A DNA stretch of 64,000 nucleotides from Burkholderiales bacterium (lineage in GTDB: Bacteria; Pseudomonadota; Gammaproteobacteria; Burkholderiales; Ga0077523), in contig JAIEQG010000056.1 in NCBI GenBank assembly GCA_019747905.1, forward strand, positions 1-64,000, in the 5' to 3' direction. The notes below the pieces were generated by a model. That model had not been told where the DNA came from. It ran no database searches and worked only from the letters and a program-made list of their open reading frames with translations. Position numbers and translations under genes: made by a program. Below, in pieces: positions 57,103 to 64,000 of the stretch; position 1 is the stretch's first letter; each line of letters begins with the position of its first letter.

Positions 57103-58209
57103 ATGTCCGACCTGGCCAACGTCGCCGCTCTCGCCCGCACCCCCACCCAGTTGCCGGTGGATTGGTATTTCGACCCGACCATCTACGAATGGGAGAAACG
57201 TCTCCTCTTCGATGGCGGTCCTGGGTACGTCGGCCATGAGCTGATGGTGCCCGAGGTCGGTGACTACCATACGCTGGAGTGGATGGGCCACGGCAAGACC
57301 CTGGTCAGGAACGCGAATGGTGTCGAGCTCTTGAGCAACGTCTGCCGCCACCGGCAGGCTGTGATGTTGAAGGGCCGGGGGCACGCGCAGAACATCGTCT
57401 GCCCGCTGCACCGCTGGACCTACGACATGGGCGGGAAACTCATGGGCGCGCCGCACTTTCCGGGCAACCCGTGCCTCGACCTGGGCAAGACGCCGCTGCA
57501 GAACTGGAACGGCCTGCTCTTCGGCGGCAAGCGCGACATCGCGCGCGATCTCGGTCGGATGGCGGTCGGCAGGAAGTTCGACTTCACCGGCCACGTGCTC
57601 GACAAGGTGCTGATCGAGGAATACCCGGTCAACTGGAAGGCCTTCATCGAGGTCTACCTGGAGGACTACCACGTCGAACCGTTCCATCCCGGCCTGGGCC
57701 GCTTCGTCGACTGCAACGGGCTCAAGTGGGAGTTCGGCGACTGGTACAGCGTCCAGACGGTCGGGGTCTACCAGCAGCTTGGCAAGCCCGGCACGCCGAC
57801 GTACCGCAAGTGGCAAGACCAGGTGCTGCAGTACTACGGCGGCGAGCAACCGCCCCATGGCGCCATCTGGCTCACCTACTACCCGAACATCATGGTCGAG
57901 TGGTATCCGCACGTGCTCGTGGTTTCCACGGTCGTGCCGCGCGGTCCGGAAGCCTGCACCAACGTGGTGGAGTTCTACTACCCCGAGGACATCGCCCTCT
58001 TCGAGCGCGAGTTCGTCGAAGCCGAGCAGGCCGCCTACGCCGAAACCGCGGTGGAGGACCGCGAGATCTGCGTGCGCATGCAGGAAGGCCGCAAGGCCCT
58101 CTGGCTGCGCGGCGACAACGAATTCGGGCCGTACCAGTCACCGATGGAGGACGGCATGGTGCACTTCCACGAGTTTGTGCGCAGGGAGCTGGAACCCGCC
58201 CTGCGCTGA
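57103..58209 (+). CDS. Rieske [2Fe-2S] aromatic ring-hydroxylating oxygenase, alpha subunit
   Basis: The 368-residue protein has the Rieske ligands CRH...CPLH (about residues 83 and 102) and the mononuclear iron site in LEDYHVEPFHPGLG with its bridging aspartate. Such oxygenases add dioxygen to aromatics or remove N- or O-alkyl groups. Only the catalytic subunit is present; a reductase partner is not in the window. Its length and single subunit fit the demethylase or carnitine-oxygenase-like group. The ATG at 57103 follows CGGAGGT. Confidence 0.88.
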   Translation: MSDLANVAALARTPTQLPVDWYFDPTIYEWEKRLLFDGGPGYVGHELMVPEVGDYHTLEWMGHGKTLVRNANGVELLSNVCRHRQAVMLKGRGHAQNIVCPLHRWTYDMGGKLMGAPHFPGNPCLDLGKTPLQNWNGLLFGGKRDIARDLGRMAVGRKFDFTGHVLDKVLIEEYPVNWKAFIEVYLEDYHVEPFHPGLGRFVDCNGLKWEFGDWYSVQTVGVYQQLGKPGTPTYRKWQDQVLQYYGGEQPPHGAIWLTYYPNIMVEWYPHVLVVSTVVPRGPEACTNVVEFYYPEDIALFEREFVEAEQAAYAETAVEDREICVRMQEGRKALWLRGDNEFGPYQSPMEDGMVHFHEFVRRELEPALR

Positions 58210-58225
58210 AGCGCCGATTCCGGCC

Positions 58226-58259
58226 GAGGACGCCGCCTGCGGGCGGCGTCCTCGTTTTT
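58226..58259 (+). terminator. Rho-independent terminator of the Rieske gene
   Basis: Perfect 12-bp stem GAGGACGCCGCC/GGCGGCGTCCTC with TGCG loop, then GTTTTTA. It overlaps the end of the convergent hydrolase gene. Confidence 0.92.
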
Positions 58260-59031
58260 AGCGACGCAGACGTCGTGCGAGGAAATCCACCGTCGCGGCG
58301 ATCACGGCATCGGGCTGGTCGCGGTGGGGCGAATGGGCGCACTCGGCGAGCCTGAGGGTTTCGACATCCGGCGCCAGCCGCACGATGCGATCGATCTGGT
58401 CCATGGTCCCGTATTCGTCCTGCTCACCCTGGATCGCCAGGACGGGCACCCTGACCCTCGGCAGATACTCCTCGATGTTCCATGCGAGGAAGTCGGGGTG
58501 CAGCCAGATGTCGTTCCAGCCGCGGAACGCCGATTCGACGTTCGCATGGCGGCGCGCGAGTCGCTCCCTGAGATCGGTGGTCTCGTAGGCGACCTTCGCG
58601 TCGGCGATGCTGGCCACGGAGAGGTCCTCGACCAGCACGTGCGGTGCCAGCACGATGAGCCCGGCCACCGGGCGACCCGACCCGCCGGCATGGATCAGCG
58701 CGATCGATCCGCCGTCGCTGTGGCCGAACAGGACCGGCCGCTCGATCTCGAGGCGATCGAGCAGTTCGGGCAACACGATCAGTGCTTCGTCGTGCATGTA
58801 GCGCACCGCGCGCGGCGCCGTGATCGGGTCGGATTCGCCGTAGCCCCGGCGCGAATAGACCACGACCTCGCTGCCCGTGGCATCGGCCATCCGCTGCGGA
58901 AACTCCTTCCACAACGAAACCGAACCGAGGCCTTCGTGCAGGAACACGATCTGTGGCGCGTTGCCGATGGCGCGGGCAGGTACCACGCGCAGGTATTCGA
59001 GCCGACTGCCGGCGATGTTTGCGAATGGCAT
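58258..59031 (-). CDS. Alpha/beta-fold hydrolase
   Basis: The 257-residue protein has the HEGLGSVSLWKEFP oxyanion stretch, the nucleophile elbow GHSDGGS, an acid in QGEQDEYG and the final histidine in ECAHSPHRDQP. No signal peptide. It lies after the liv transporter genes on the same strand, separated by repeats. In box-type benzoate clusters such a hydrolase is often found near the ligase and transporter; that link is inference. Confidence 0.85.
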   Translation of the reverse strand: MPFANIAGSRLEYLRVVPARAIGNAPQIVFLHEGLGSVSLWKEFPQRMADATGSEVVVYSRRGYGESDPITAPRAVRYMHDEALIVLPELLDRLEIERPVLFGHSDGGSIALIHAGGSGRPVAGLIVLAPHVLVEDLSVASIADAKVAYETTDLRERLARRHANVESAFRGWNDIWLHPDFLAWNIEEYLPRVRVPVLAIQGEQDEYGTMDQIDRIVRLAPDVETLRLAECAHSPHRDQPDAVIAATVDFLARRLRR

Positions 59032-59041
59032 TCAGCCCTCT

Positions 59042-59067
59042 CCGGCTTCAGCCCACAAGAGGGCTGG
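59042..59067. repeat. 26-bp repeat, reverse-complement copy
   Basis: CCGGCTTCAGCCCACAAGAG followed by GGCTGG; it matches the reverse complement of 48505-48530 with one mismatch. It lies in the spacer after the hydrolase start. Confidence 0.7.
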
Positions 59068-59153
59068 CCCGCTCACCCACCGCTCGAAAAGCGTGGGAGG
59101 GGCTGTGCGCCCCGGCTGCGCTGGACGCTGCCCAGTCACGGCCGCTGACATCT

Positions 59154-59188
59154 CTTGGGGAAAGACCGCAGGCCTGTCGGGGGGGTAG
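59154..59188. repeat. GC-rich repeat, copy after livF
   Basis: TTGGGGAAAGACCGCAGGCCTGTCGG and adjacent Gs, related to the reverse complement of the 48403 unit. Confidence 0.45.
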
Positions 59189-59195
59189 TCATTCT

Positions 59196-59912
59196 TCAGA
59201 CGCCCAGGTGGGTATGCAGCAGCTCGGGCTTTGCACGCAGTTCGGTCGCCGTTCCGGAAAACACGACCTGCCCCTTGACCAGGATCACCGCGCGATCGGC
59301 GAGCGCGGTCACGGCCGCATGATTGCGGTCCACCACCACGGTCGCGATGCCACTCGCGCGAATCGCAACGATGATCGCCCAGATCTCGCGCGCCATCAGC
59401 GGGGCGAGCCCTTCGGTCGCCTCGTCGAGAATCAGCAGGTCCGGATTGGTCATGAGTGCCCGGCCGATGGTGAGCATCTGCTGCTCGCCTCCGGATAGCG
59501 CATCGCCGGCATGGCCGATGCGATCCGCAAGCCGCGGAAAGCTCGCGAGCACGCGATCGAGCGTCCACTCGCGCTGGCCGCGCGCGCCGCTGCGCGCCGC
59601 CATCACCAGGTTCTCGCGGACCGAGAGGTTGGGGAAGATCCCGCGCCCTTCCGGAACGTAGGCGATGCCGCGCCGCGCGATGCGGTGCGTGGGCTGGGCG
59701 GTGACGTTCTCGCCGCCCGCCCGGACCTCGCCGCGCTGCGGCCGCACCAGACCGAGCAGCGATTTGAGCAGCGTGCTCTTGCCCATGCCATTGCGACCCA
59801 TCAGTGCCACGGCTTCGCCCCGACTCACGGTGAAATCCACGCCGCGCAGGATGTGACTCGCCCCGTAGTACGTGTGTAGATCACGGCCCTCGATGATCGG
59901 AGTTGCGGTCAC
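59196..59912 (-). CDS. livF: Branched-chain-type ABC transporter ATP-binding protein LivF
   Basis: The 238-residue ATPase has Walker A GRNGMGKST, signature LSGGEQQML and Walker B LLILDEATEGLAP, with the short LivF length. It forms the ATPase pair with LivG. It starts within the last bases of livG (ATGA overlap), the final gene of the transporter run. Confidence 0.92.
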   Translation of the reverse strand: MTATPIIEGRDLHTYYGASHILRGVDFTVSRGEAVALMGRNGMGKSTLLKSLLGLVRPQRGEVRAGGENVTAQPTHRIARRGIAYVPEGRGIFPNLSVRENLVMAARSGARGQREWTLDRVLASFPRLADRIGHAGDALSGGEQQMLTIGRALMTNPDLLILDEATEGLAPLMAREIWAIIVAIRASGIATVVVDRNHAAVTALADRAVILVKGQVVFSGTATELRAKPELLHTHLGV

Positions 59913-60667
59913 GCCGACGCCTCCGGTTCGCCGAGGTAGGCTTCACGCACCGCCGCGCTCGCGCGGATCTGGTGCGGCAATCCCGATTCGAGCACCCGCC
60001 CTTCCACCATGACGGTCACGCGATCCGCCACTTCGAAGACCGCGTCCATGTCGTGCTCCACCAGCAGGATGGCGTGTGCCGGCCGCAGACTCTTCAGCAA
60101 TTCGATCATCCGTGCCGACTCTTCCGCACCCATGCCCGCCAGCGGCTCGTCGAGCAGCAGCACGTCGGCACCCGTAGCGAGCACCATCGCGATTTCGAGC
60201 TGTCGCTGCTCGCCATGGCTGAGCGCGGCGCCGACGACGTTCGATCGCACGCCAAGTCCGGCCTGTTCGAGGGCCGAGGCCGCCCGGTCGCGCACCGAAG
60301 CGTTGCCGTGGGCACGGCCAAGGATGCGCCACGCCTGTGGATCGCGCGACTGTGCAGCCAGTCGACAATTCTCGAAGGCCGTGAAGCGGGCGAAGATGTT
60401 GGTACGCTGGTAGCTGCGCCCGAGCCCCAGCAAGGAACGTCGATGGTTCGGCAGCGGCGTCACGTCTGCGCCCCGCAGCAGGATGCGACCGCTCGTCACG
60501 GGCAGGTCGCCGGACAGCAGATTGATGCACGTGGACTTCCCGGCACCATTGGGGCCCAGCAAGGCATGCACTTCGCCGCGCACGAGCGACAGCGAGACGT
60601 CGCGATTGGCAGCCAACCCGCCGAAGCGGCGGGTCAACCCGTCCGCGGCCAGCAGCACCTCAGCCAC
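59909..60667 (-). CDS. livG: Branched-chain-type ABC transporter ATP-binding protein LivG
   Basis: The 252-residue ATPase has Walker A GPNGAGKST, signature LSHGEQRQL (in place of LSGGEQ) and Walker B VLLLDEPLAGM. It begins 8 bp inside livM. Confidence 0.92.
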   Translation of the reverse strand: MAEVLLAADGLTRRFGGLAANRDVSLSLVRGEVHALLGPNGAGKSTCINLLSGDLPVTSGRILLRGADVTPLPNHRRSLLGLGRSYQRTNIFARFTAFENCRLAAQSRDPQAWRILGRAHGNASVRDRAASALEQAGLGVRSNVVGAALSHGEQRQLEIAMVLATGADVLLLDEPLAGMGAEESARMIELLKSLRPAHAILLVEHDMDAVFEVADRVTVMVEGRVLESGLPHQIRASAAVREAYLGEPEASA

Positions 60668-61622
60668 CGCCGGCTCCGAACGCGCGCCTGACGCGGCCGG
60701 GCAACGCCGCCAATCCTCCGGGCAGGAACAGCACGGCAGCCACGATCACGCCACCCATCAGGAGCTGCCAATGCTTGGTCCACCCCGAGAAAACCTCCTG
60801 CATCGCGACGAAGGCGAAGGCACCGCCCACCGACCCCGCGAGACTGCCGATGCCGCCGAGGATCACCATGAGCAACACGTTGCCCGACTGATGCCACGAC
60901 AACAGCTCCGGCGTGACGAAACCGAACAGGATGGCGTAGAGACTGCCCGCAAGGCCCGCGAGGGCGCCCGCGATGGCGAACGCCGCCAGCTTGTAGCGCA
61001 CCGTCGCGAAGCCGAGCGCGCGCATGCGTTGCTCGTTGCTGCGGATGCCGACGATGGCGCGCCCGAATGGCGACTCGAGCAGCCGCGCGAGAAACCACCA
61101 CGTGAGAAACAGCAGCGCTGCCACGAACCAGCATTGCTGGCGTGCCTCGCCGAGGTCGAACGGCTGCAAGCTGCCGATGGCAGCACTGGGTTTGAAATTG
61201 AGATAGATCCCGTCGGACCCGCCGCCCAGCCCGGTGTCGTGGAAGACGTAGAAGACCATCTGTGCGAATGCCAGCGTCACCATGATGAAGTAGATGCCGC
61301 GAGTACGCAGGACGAACAGGCCGATCACCAGGGCGGCCAGCCCCGCTGCAACTACTGCTCCCGGCAGCACCAGCCACAGGCTCGCCGGGTCGTACTTCGG
61401 TGCTAACAGCACAGTCGCGTAGGCACCGATGCCGAAGTACGCCGCATGGCCGAAGCTCACCAGGCCCGTGTAACCCACGAGCAGATCCAGGCTCAGCGCG
61501 AAGATGGCAAGGATCATCGCCTTGGCCAGCAGTTCGGTGTAGAAGGCCGAGTCCGTGAATGGAAAAGCGATCACCGCAACCGCAGCGACCAGCAACGCGA
61601 CCCTGGAAGCACGCAATCTCAT
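60660..61622 (-). CDS. livM: Branched-chain-type ABC transporter permease LivM
   Basis: The 320-residue permease has about 9 hydrophobic segments and the LivM features GYTGLVSFGHAAYFGIGAYA and GGIGSLAGSVGGAFAF. The ATG at 61622 overlaps the livH stop (ATGA); the longer upstream frame is noncoding. Confidence 0.92.
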   Translation of the reverse strand: MRLRASRVALLVAAVAVIAFPFTDSAFYTELLAKAMILAIFALSLDLLVGYTGLVSFGHAAYFGIGAYATVLLAPKYDPASLWLVLPGAVVAAGLAALVIGLFVLRTRGIYFIMVTLAFAQMVFYVFHDTGLGGGSDGIYLNFKPSAAIGSLQPFDLGEARQQCWFVAALLFLTWWFLARLLESPFGRAIVGIRSNEQRMRALGFATVRYKLAAFAIAGALAGLAGSLYAILFGFVTPELLSWHQSGNVLLMVILGGIGSLAGSVGGAFAFVAMQEVFSGWTKHWQLLMGGVIVAAVLFLPGGLAALPGRVRRAFGAGGG

Positions 61623-62485
61623 CCGCGACGGAAAATGCCCTCGGGCCGCCAGAGGAGCACCGCAGCCATCACGAGATACACGGCGAGTCCGGCGTACTCC
61701 GGGACCAGGACCTTGCCGAACGTGTCGGCCAGTCCGATCACGAGCGAGGCGACCAGCGCACCGGTCACCGAGCCGATACCGCCGATCACCACGACGACGA
61801 ACGAAATGATCAGCACCTGGTTCCCCATGCCCGGGTACACCGACGACACCGGCGCGGCGAGCATGCCCCCGAATGCCGCCAGCGCCACGCCGAGCGCGAA
61901 CACGATCCGGTAGGTGCGATCGATGTCGATGCCGAGCGCCTGCACCATGTCGCGATCGTGGCTGCCGGCGCGGATCACCATGCCGAGCTTGGTGCGGCGG
62001 ATCAGCAGGAACAATCCGGCGGCGAGCGCGATGCACGCTGCGGAGATCACGAGGCGGTAGACCGGATACGAGAGTGTATCGGTCAGCGGGATCGACGCCG
62101 CGAACAGGGCCGGCACATCCACGCCGTGCACATCGTCGCCGAACAACAGACTGCGTCCCTCCTCGAAGATCAGGATGAGGCCGTAGGTAAGCAGCACCTG
62201 CTCGAGGTGGTCGCGCTTGTACAAGTGCGCGTACAGGAGCCATTCGAGCAGTGCACCGAATGCGAATGCGAGCGGGATACCGAGCAGGATCGCGAACAGC
62301 AGGTTGCCCGTAAGGCCGGTGAGCGCGAAGGCCAGGTACGCACCCACCATGTAGAAGGCGCCATGCGCGAGGTTGATGACGCCCATGATGCCGAAGATGA
62401 GCGTGAGGCCGCTCGCCACCAGGAAGAGCAGCAGGCCGTACTGGACGGCGTTGAGGAGCTGGATGAGGAAGGTGGGGAGGTCCAT
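61619..62485 (-). CDS. livH: Branched-chain-type ABC transporter permease LivH
   Basis: The 288-residue permease with LivH features MGVINLAHGAFYMVGAY and GGIGSVTGALVASLVIG. Start at the ATG 62485, after the 88-bp double-hairpin repeat that separates it from livK. Confidence 0.92.
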   Translation of the reverse strand: MDLPTFLIQLLNAVQYGLLLFLVASGLTLIFGIMGVINLAHGAFYMVGAYLAFALTGLTGNLLFAILLGIPLAFAFGALLEWLLYAHLYKRDHLEQVLLTYGLILIFEEGRSLLFGDDVHGVDVPALFAASIPLTDTLSYPVYRLVISAACIALAAGLFLLIRRTKLGMVIRAGSHDRDMVQALGIDIDRTYRIVFALGVALAAFGGMLAAPVSSVYPGMGNQVLIISFVVVVIGGIGSVTGALVASLVIGLADTFGKVLVPEYAGLAVYLVMAAVLLWRPEGIFRRG

Positions 62486-62519
62486 CGTGGGCGGTAGACG
62501 AGCTGGCGAGCATCGCTGG

Positions 62520-62607
62520 CCCCACCCCAACCCTCCCCCGCCCAGGCCGGGGGAGGGAGCCGTACACCCCTTCCCCCAGCTTCGCTGGGGGAAGGTTGGG
62601 ATGGGGG
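62520..62607. repeat. 88-bp double-hairpin repeat, copy 2
   Basis: Same element as 52881-52968, inverted: CCCTCCCCCGCC...GGCCGGGGGAGGG, then GTACA, then CCTTCCCCCAGC...GCTGGGGGAAGG, and a GGGATGGGGG end. It lies between livK and livH within the operon, so it is transcribed. Confidence 0.85.
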
Positions 62608-62625
62608 CCGGCGCCAGCCCAACGA

Positions 62626-63927
62626 CTACATCTTGCAGCCCCGCGCCGGATCCGCCAGCGCCTTGATCGATACAGCCACCATCTTGTTCTCCTTGCCCTC
62701 GGCCTTGCGCAGGTAGATGTCCTGGATCGGGTTGTGCGCACGCGACAGCGTGAACGTCCCGCGCGGGCTCGCGATCTGGGCGGTCTCCATTGCTTTCACC
62801 AGCTCAGCGCGCTTGCTGACATCGCCCGCAACGGCGGTCAACCCCACTTCCAGCAGTTGCGCTGCGTCGAATCCCTGCACCGCGTACACGTCGGGCTGCA
62901 CCTTGTACGCCTTCGCGTAGCGCAACCGGAATGACTGGTTCTGCGGATTCAGGATGCCGTCGGCGTAGTGCAGGGTCGTGATCAGGCCCTGCCCCGCGTC
63001 GCCCATCGCCTCGAGCGTGCCGTCGGTCAGAAAGCCCGAGGCGTACAGCGGGATCGAAGCGCGCAGACCCGCGGCGGCATAGTCCTTGACGAACTTGACC
63101 GCACCCGCGCCCGCGAAGAACACGAACACCGCATCGGGCTTCGACGCCGCGATCTCGGTGAGGAACGGCTGGAACTCGACGTTCGGAAACGGCAGGGTGA
63201 GCTCCTTCACCACCTTGCCGCCCTCCTTCTCGAAGGCTTCCTTGAAGCCTTCCACGGACTGCTGGCCGGCCGAGTACTTCCAGGTGAGCGTAACGACCGT
63301 CCTGTGCTTGCGTGCCGCCACCTCGCGGCCCATGGCGTAGGCCGACTGCCAGTTCGAGAACGAACTGCGGAAGATGTTCGGCGCGCACAGCGGACCGGTG
63401 ATTTCATCCGCACCGGCGTTTGGTATGACCATCAGCGTGTTGGTCTCACGCGCCACCTTGGCCATCGCCAGCGCGACGCCCGAATGCACGGTACCGACCA
63501 GGACATCGACACGGTCGCGCTTGACCAGCTTGTTCACGTTCTCCGTGGCCTTCGCCGGATCGGATTCGTCGTCCACCGTGAAGAACTCGACCGCGCGGCC
63601 GCCGAGCTTGCCGCCGTTGGCTTCCACCTGCAGCTTGAAGCCGTTGGTGATGGCATTGCCGAGCGCAGCAAAGGTGCCGGTGTAGGGAAGCATGAGGCCG
63701 ACCCGGAGTTTGTCCTCGGCCTGGGCGCATGCGATTGCGGCAACGCTGAGAGCCAAAGCTTTCACCACGAAGGACGCGAAGGACACGAAGGTCACGAAGG
63801 AAGGAAAAGCCTGCAGGCCACGATCGCGCACCTCATCGGGACTCGCTCGGGACACAAGATTCCTTTGCCTTTCCTTCGTGTCCTTCGCGTCCTTCGTGGT
63901 GAAAGCGTTTGCAATGGTTCTTTGCAT
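62626..63927 (-). CDS. livK: Branched-chain-type ABC transporter substrate-binding protein LivK, with in-frame repeat insertion
   Basis: The 433-residue periplasmic binding protein of the LivK type has the core EDKLRVGLMLPYTGTFAALG, the NGGKLGGRAVEFFTVDDES domain and the FAGAGAVKFVKDYAAAG hinge. Relatives of this type bind aromatic acids or amides as well as amino acids. The N-terminus is odd: MQRTIANAF is followed by about 49 residues coded by a 149-bp palindromic repeat (63758-63906), then by ALALSVAAIACAQA. Without the repeat, the first nine codons join a normal signal peptide. The ATG at 63927 has GGGAAGG before it; a GTG at 63765 inside the repeat could also start translation. Confidence 0.9.
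   Translation of the reverse strand: MQRTIANAFTTKDAKDTKERQRNLVSRASPDEVRDRGLQAFPSFVTFVSFASFVVKALALSVAAIACAQAEDKLRVGLMLPYTGTFAALGNAITNGFKLQVEANGGKLGGRAVEFFTVDDESDPAKATENVNKLVKRDRVDVLVGTVHSGVALAMAKVARETNTLMVIPNAGADEITGPLCAPNIFRSSFSNWQSAYAMGREVAARKHRTVVTLTWKYSAGQQSVEGFKEAFEKEGGKVVKELTLPFPNVEFQPFLTEIAASKPDAVFVFFAGAGAVKFVKDYAAAGLRASIPLYASGFLTDGTLEAMGDAGQGLITTLHYADGILNPQNQSFRLRYAKAYKVQPDVYAVQGFDAAQLLEVGLTAVAGDVSKRAELVKAMETAQIASPRGTFTLSRAHNPIQDIYLRKAEGKENKMVAVSIKALADPARGCKM
63758..63906. repeat. Palindromic ACGAAGGA repeat with perfect 34-bp arms, copy 2
   Basis: Left arm GCTTTCACCACGAAGGACGC (63758 on) and right arm to 63906 are exact reverse complements over 34 bp, separated by 81 bp. The arms are made of ACGAAGGA-type units. 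It lies wholly in the first 57 codons of livK, and GCTTT occurs at both borders on the coding strand. Confidence 0.93.
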
Positions 63928-63945
63928 GATCCCGAACCTTCCCGG

Positions 63946-64000
63946 TTACCGCGCCGCGACGCGAGCGCGAAGTTTGAAGCGCTGGATCTTGCCCGTGGCC
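63946..64000 (-). CDS. AMP-binding acyl-CoA ligase, C-terminal end
   Basis: The last 18 codons reach the window edge: ATGKIQRFKLRARVAAR and a stop at 63946. The GKIQRFKLR stretch with the catalytic lysine is the A10 motif of AMP-forming synthetases, especially benzoate-CoA-ligase-like enzymes. The stop is 18 bp before livK, so the genes are probably co-transcribed. The rest is outside the window. Confidence 0.8.
   Translation of the reverse strand, partial: ATGKIQRFKLRARVAAR

Overview
The window is a stretch of GC-rich bacterial chromosome with short intergenic gaps. It carries no prophage, insertion sequence or CRISPR array that I can see. The gene content points to a betaproteobacterium. 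EarP sits beside an EF-P with arginine at position 32, a type IV minor-pilin/PilY1 operon and a FolE2 cyclohydrolase are present, one protein ends in a PEP-CTERM sorting signal, and a proteasome-like Ntn hydrolase resembles the betaproteobacterial proteasome homologue (BPH). I cannot name the genus; Rhodocyclales, Nitrosomonadales and Burkholderiales relatives are all possible.

Layout. 1-9.5 kb: the 3' end of dsbD, a periplasmic redoxin, earP-efp, apt with a Rap1a/Tai-like secreted protein, a 26-residue membrane protein, a poly-serine lipoprotein, a VOC protein, a LysR regulator, a surface-adhesin-E-like protein, an esterase and a PilZ-like protein. 9.5-17.7 kb: one minus-strand operon holding an amidohydrolase of the D-aminoacylase family, a CaiB/BaiF CoA-transferase, a TRAP transporter with a TatT lipoprotein (TatT, DctP, fused DctQM) and a UMF1-type MFS carrier. 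17.8-27.6 kb: small secreted proteins, a UPF0114 membrane protein, a small cytochrome c, a large MalT/BTAD-type regulator, an enolase-superfamily enzyme, a second Rap1a/Tai-like protein, tRNA-Thr(CGT), two enoyl-CoA hydratase-family enzymes and a cysteine-free Fur-family regulator. 28.1-35.5 kb: minor pilin operon pilE-fimT-pilV-pilW-pilX-pilY1 with a strong terminator. 35.5-42.4 kb: murJ, ribF, ileS, lspA, ispH, all on the minus strand. 42.5-48.4 kb: rpsT, then argD-argF-MORN protein-argG-BPH-like hydrolase-yajQ on the plus strand. 48.4-53 kb: repeat-rich spacer, LuxR-type regulator, PEP-CTERM protein, glutamine amidotransferase and a retropepsin-like protease. 53-57 kb: xseB-ispA-dxs and folE2. 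57-64 kb: a Rieske oxygenase alpha subunit, an alpha/beta hydrolase and a branched-chain-type ABC importer (livKHMGF). Upstream of the importer lies the last 18 codons of an AMP-binding acyl-CoA ligase, which suggests uptake and CoA activation of an aromatic or other organic acid.

The most unusual structure is a 149-bp palindromic repeat with perfect 34-bp arms. It lies inside the signal-peptide coding region of the livK-like gene and adds exactly 49 codons in frame; a degenerate second copy lies near the tRNA gene. Other points of interest are a fossil second argF 3' end after the intact argF, a terminator-like hairpin touching the argD ribosome-binding site, a TatT-type TRAP system in an amidohydrolase/CoA-transferase operon, two orphan Rap1a/Tai-like proteins, and several families of GC-rich intergenic palindromes. 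I found no complete undescribed defence or biosynthetic system.
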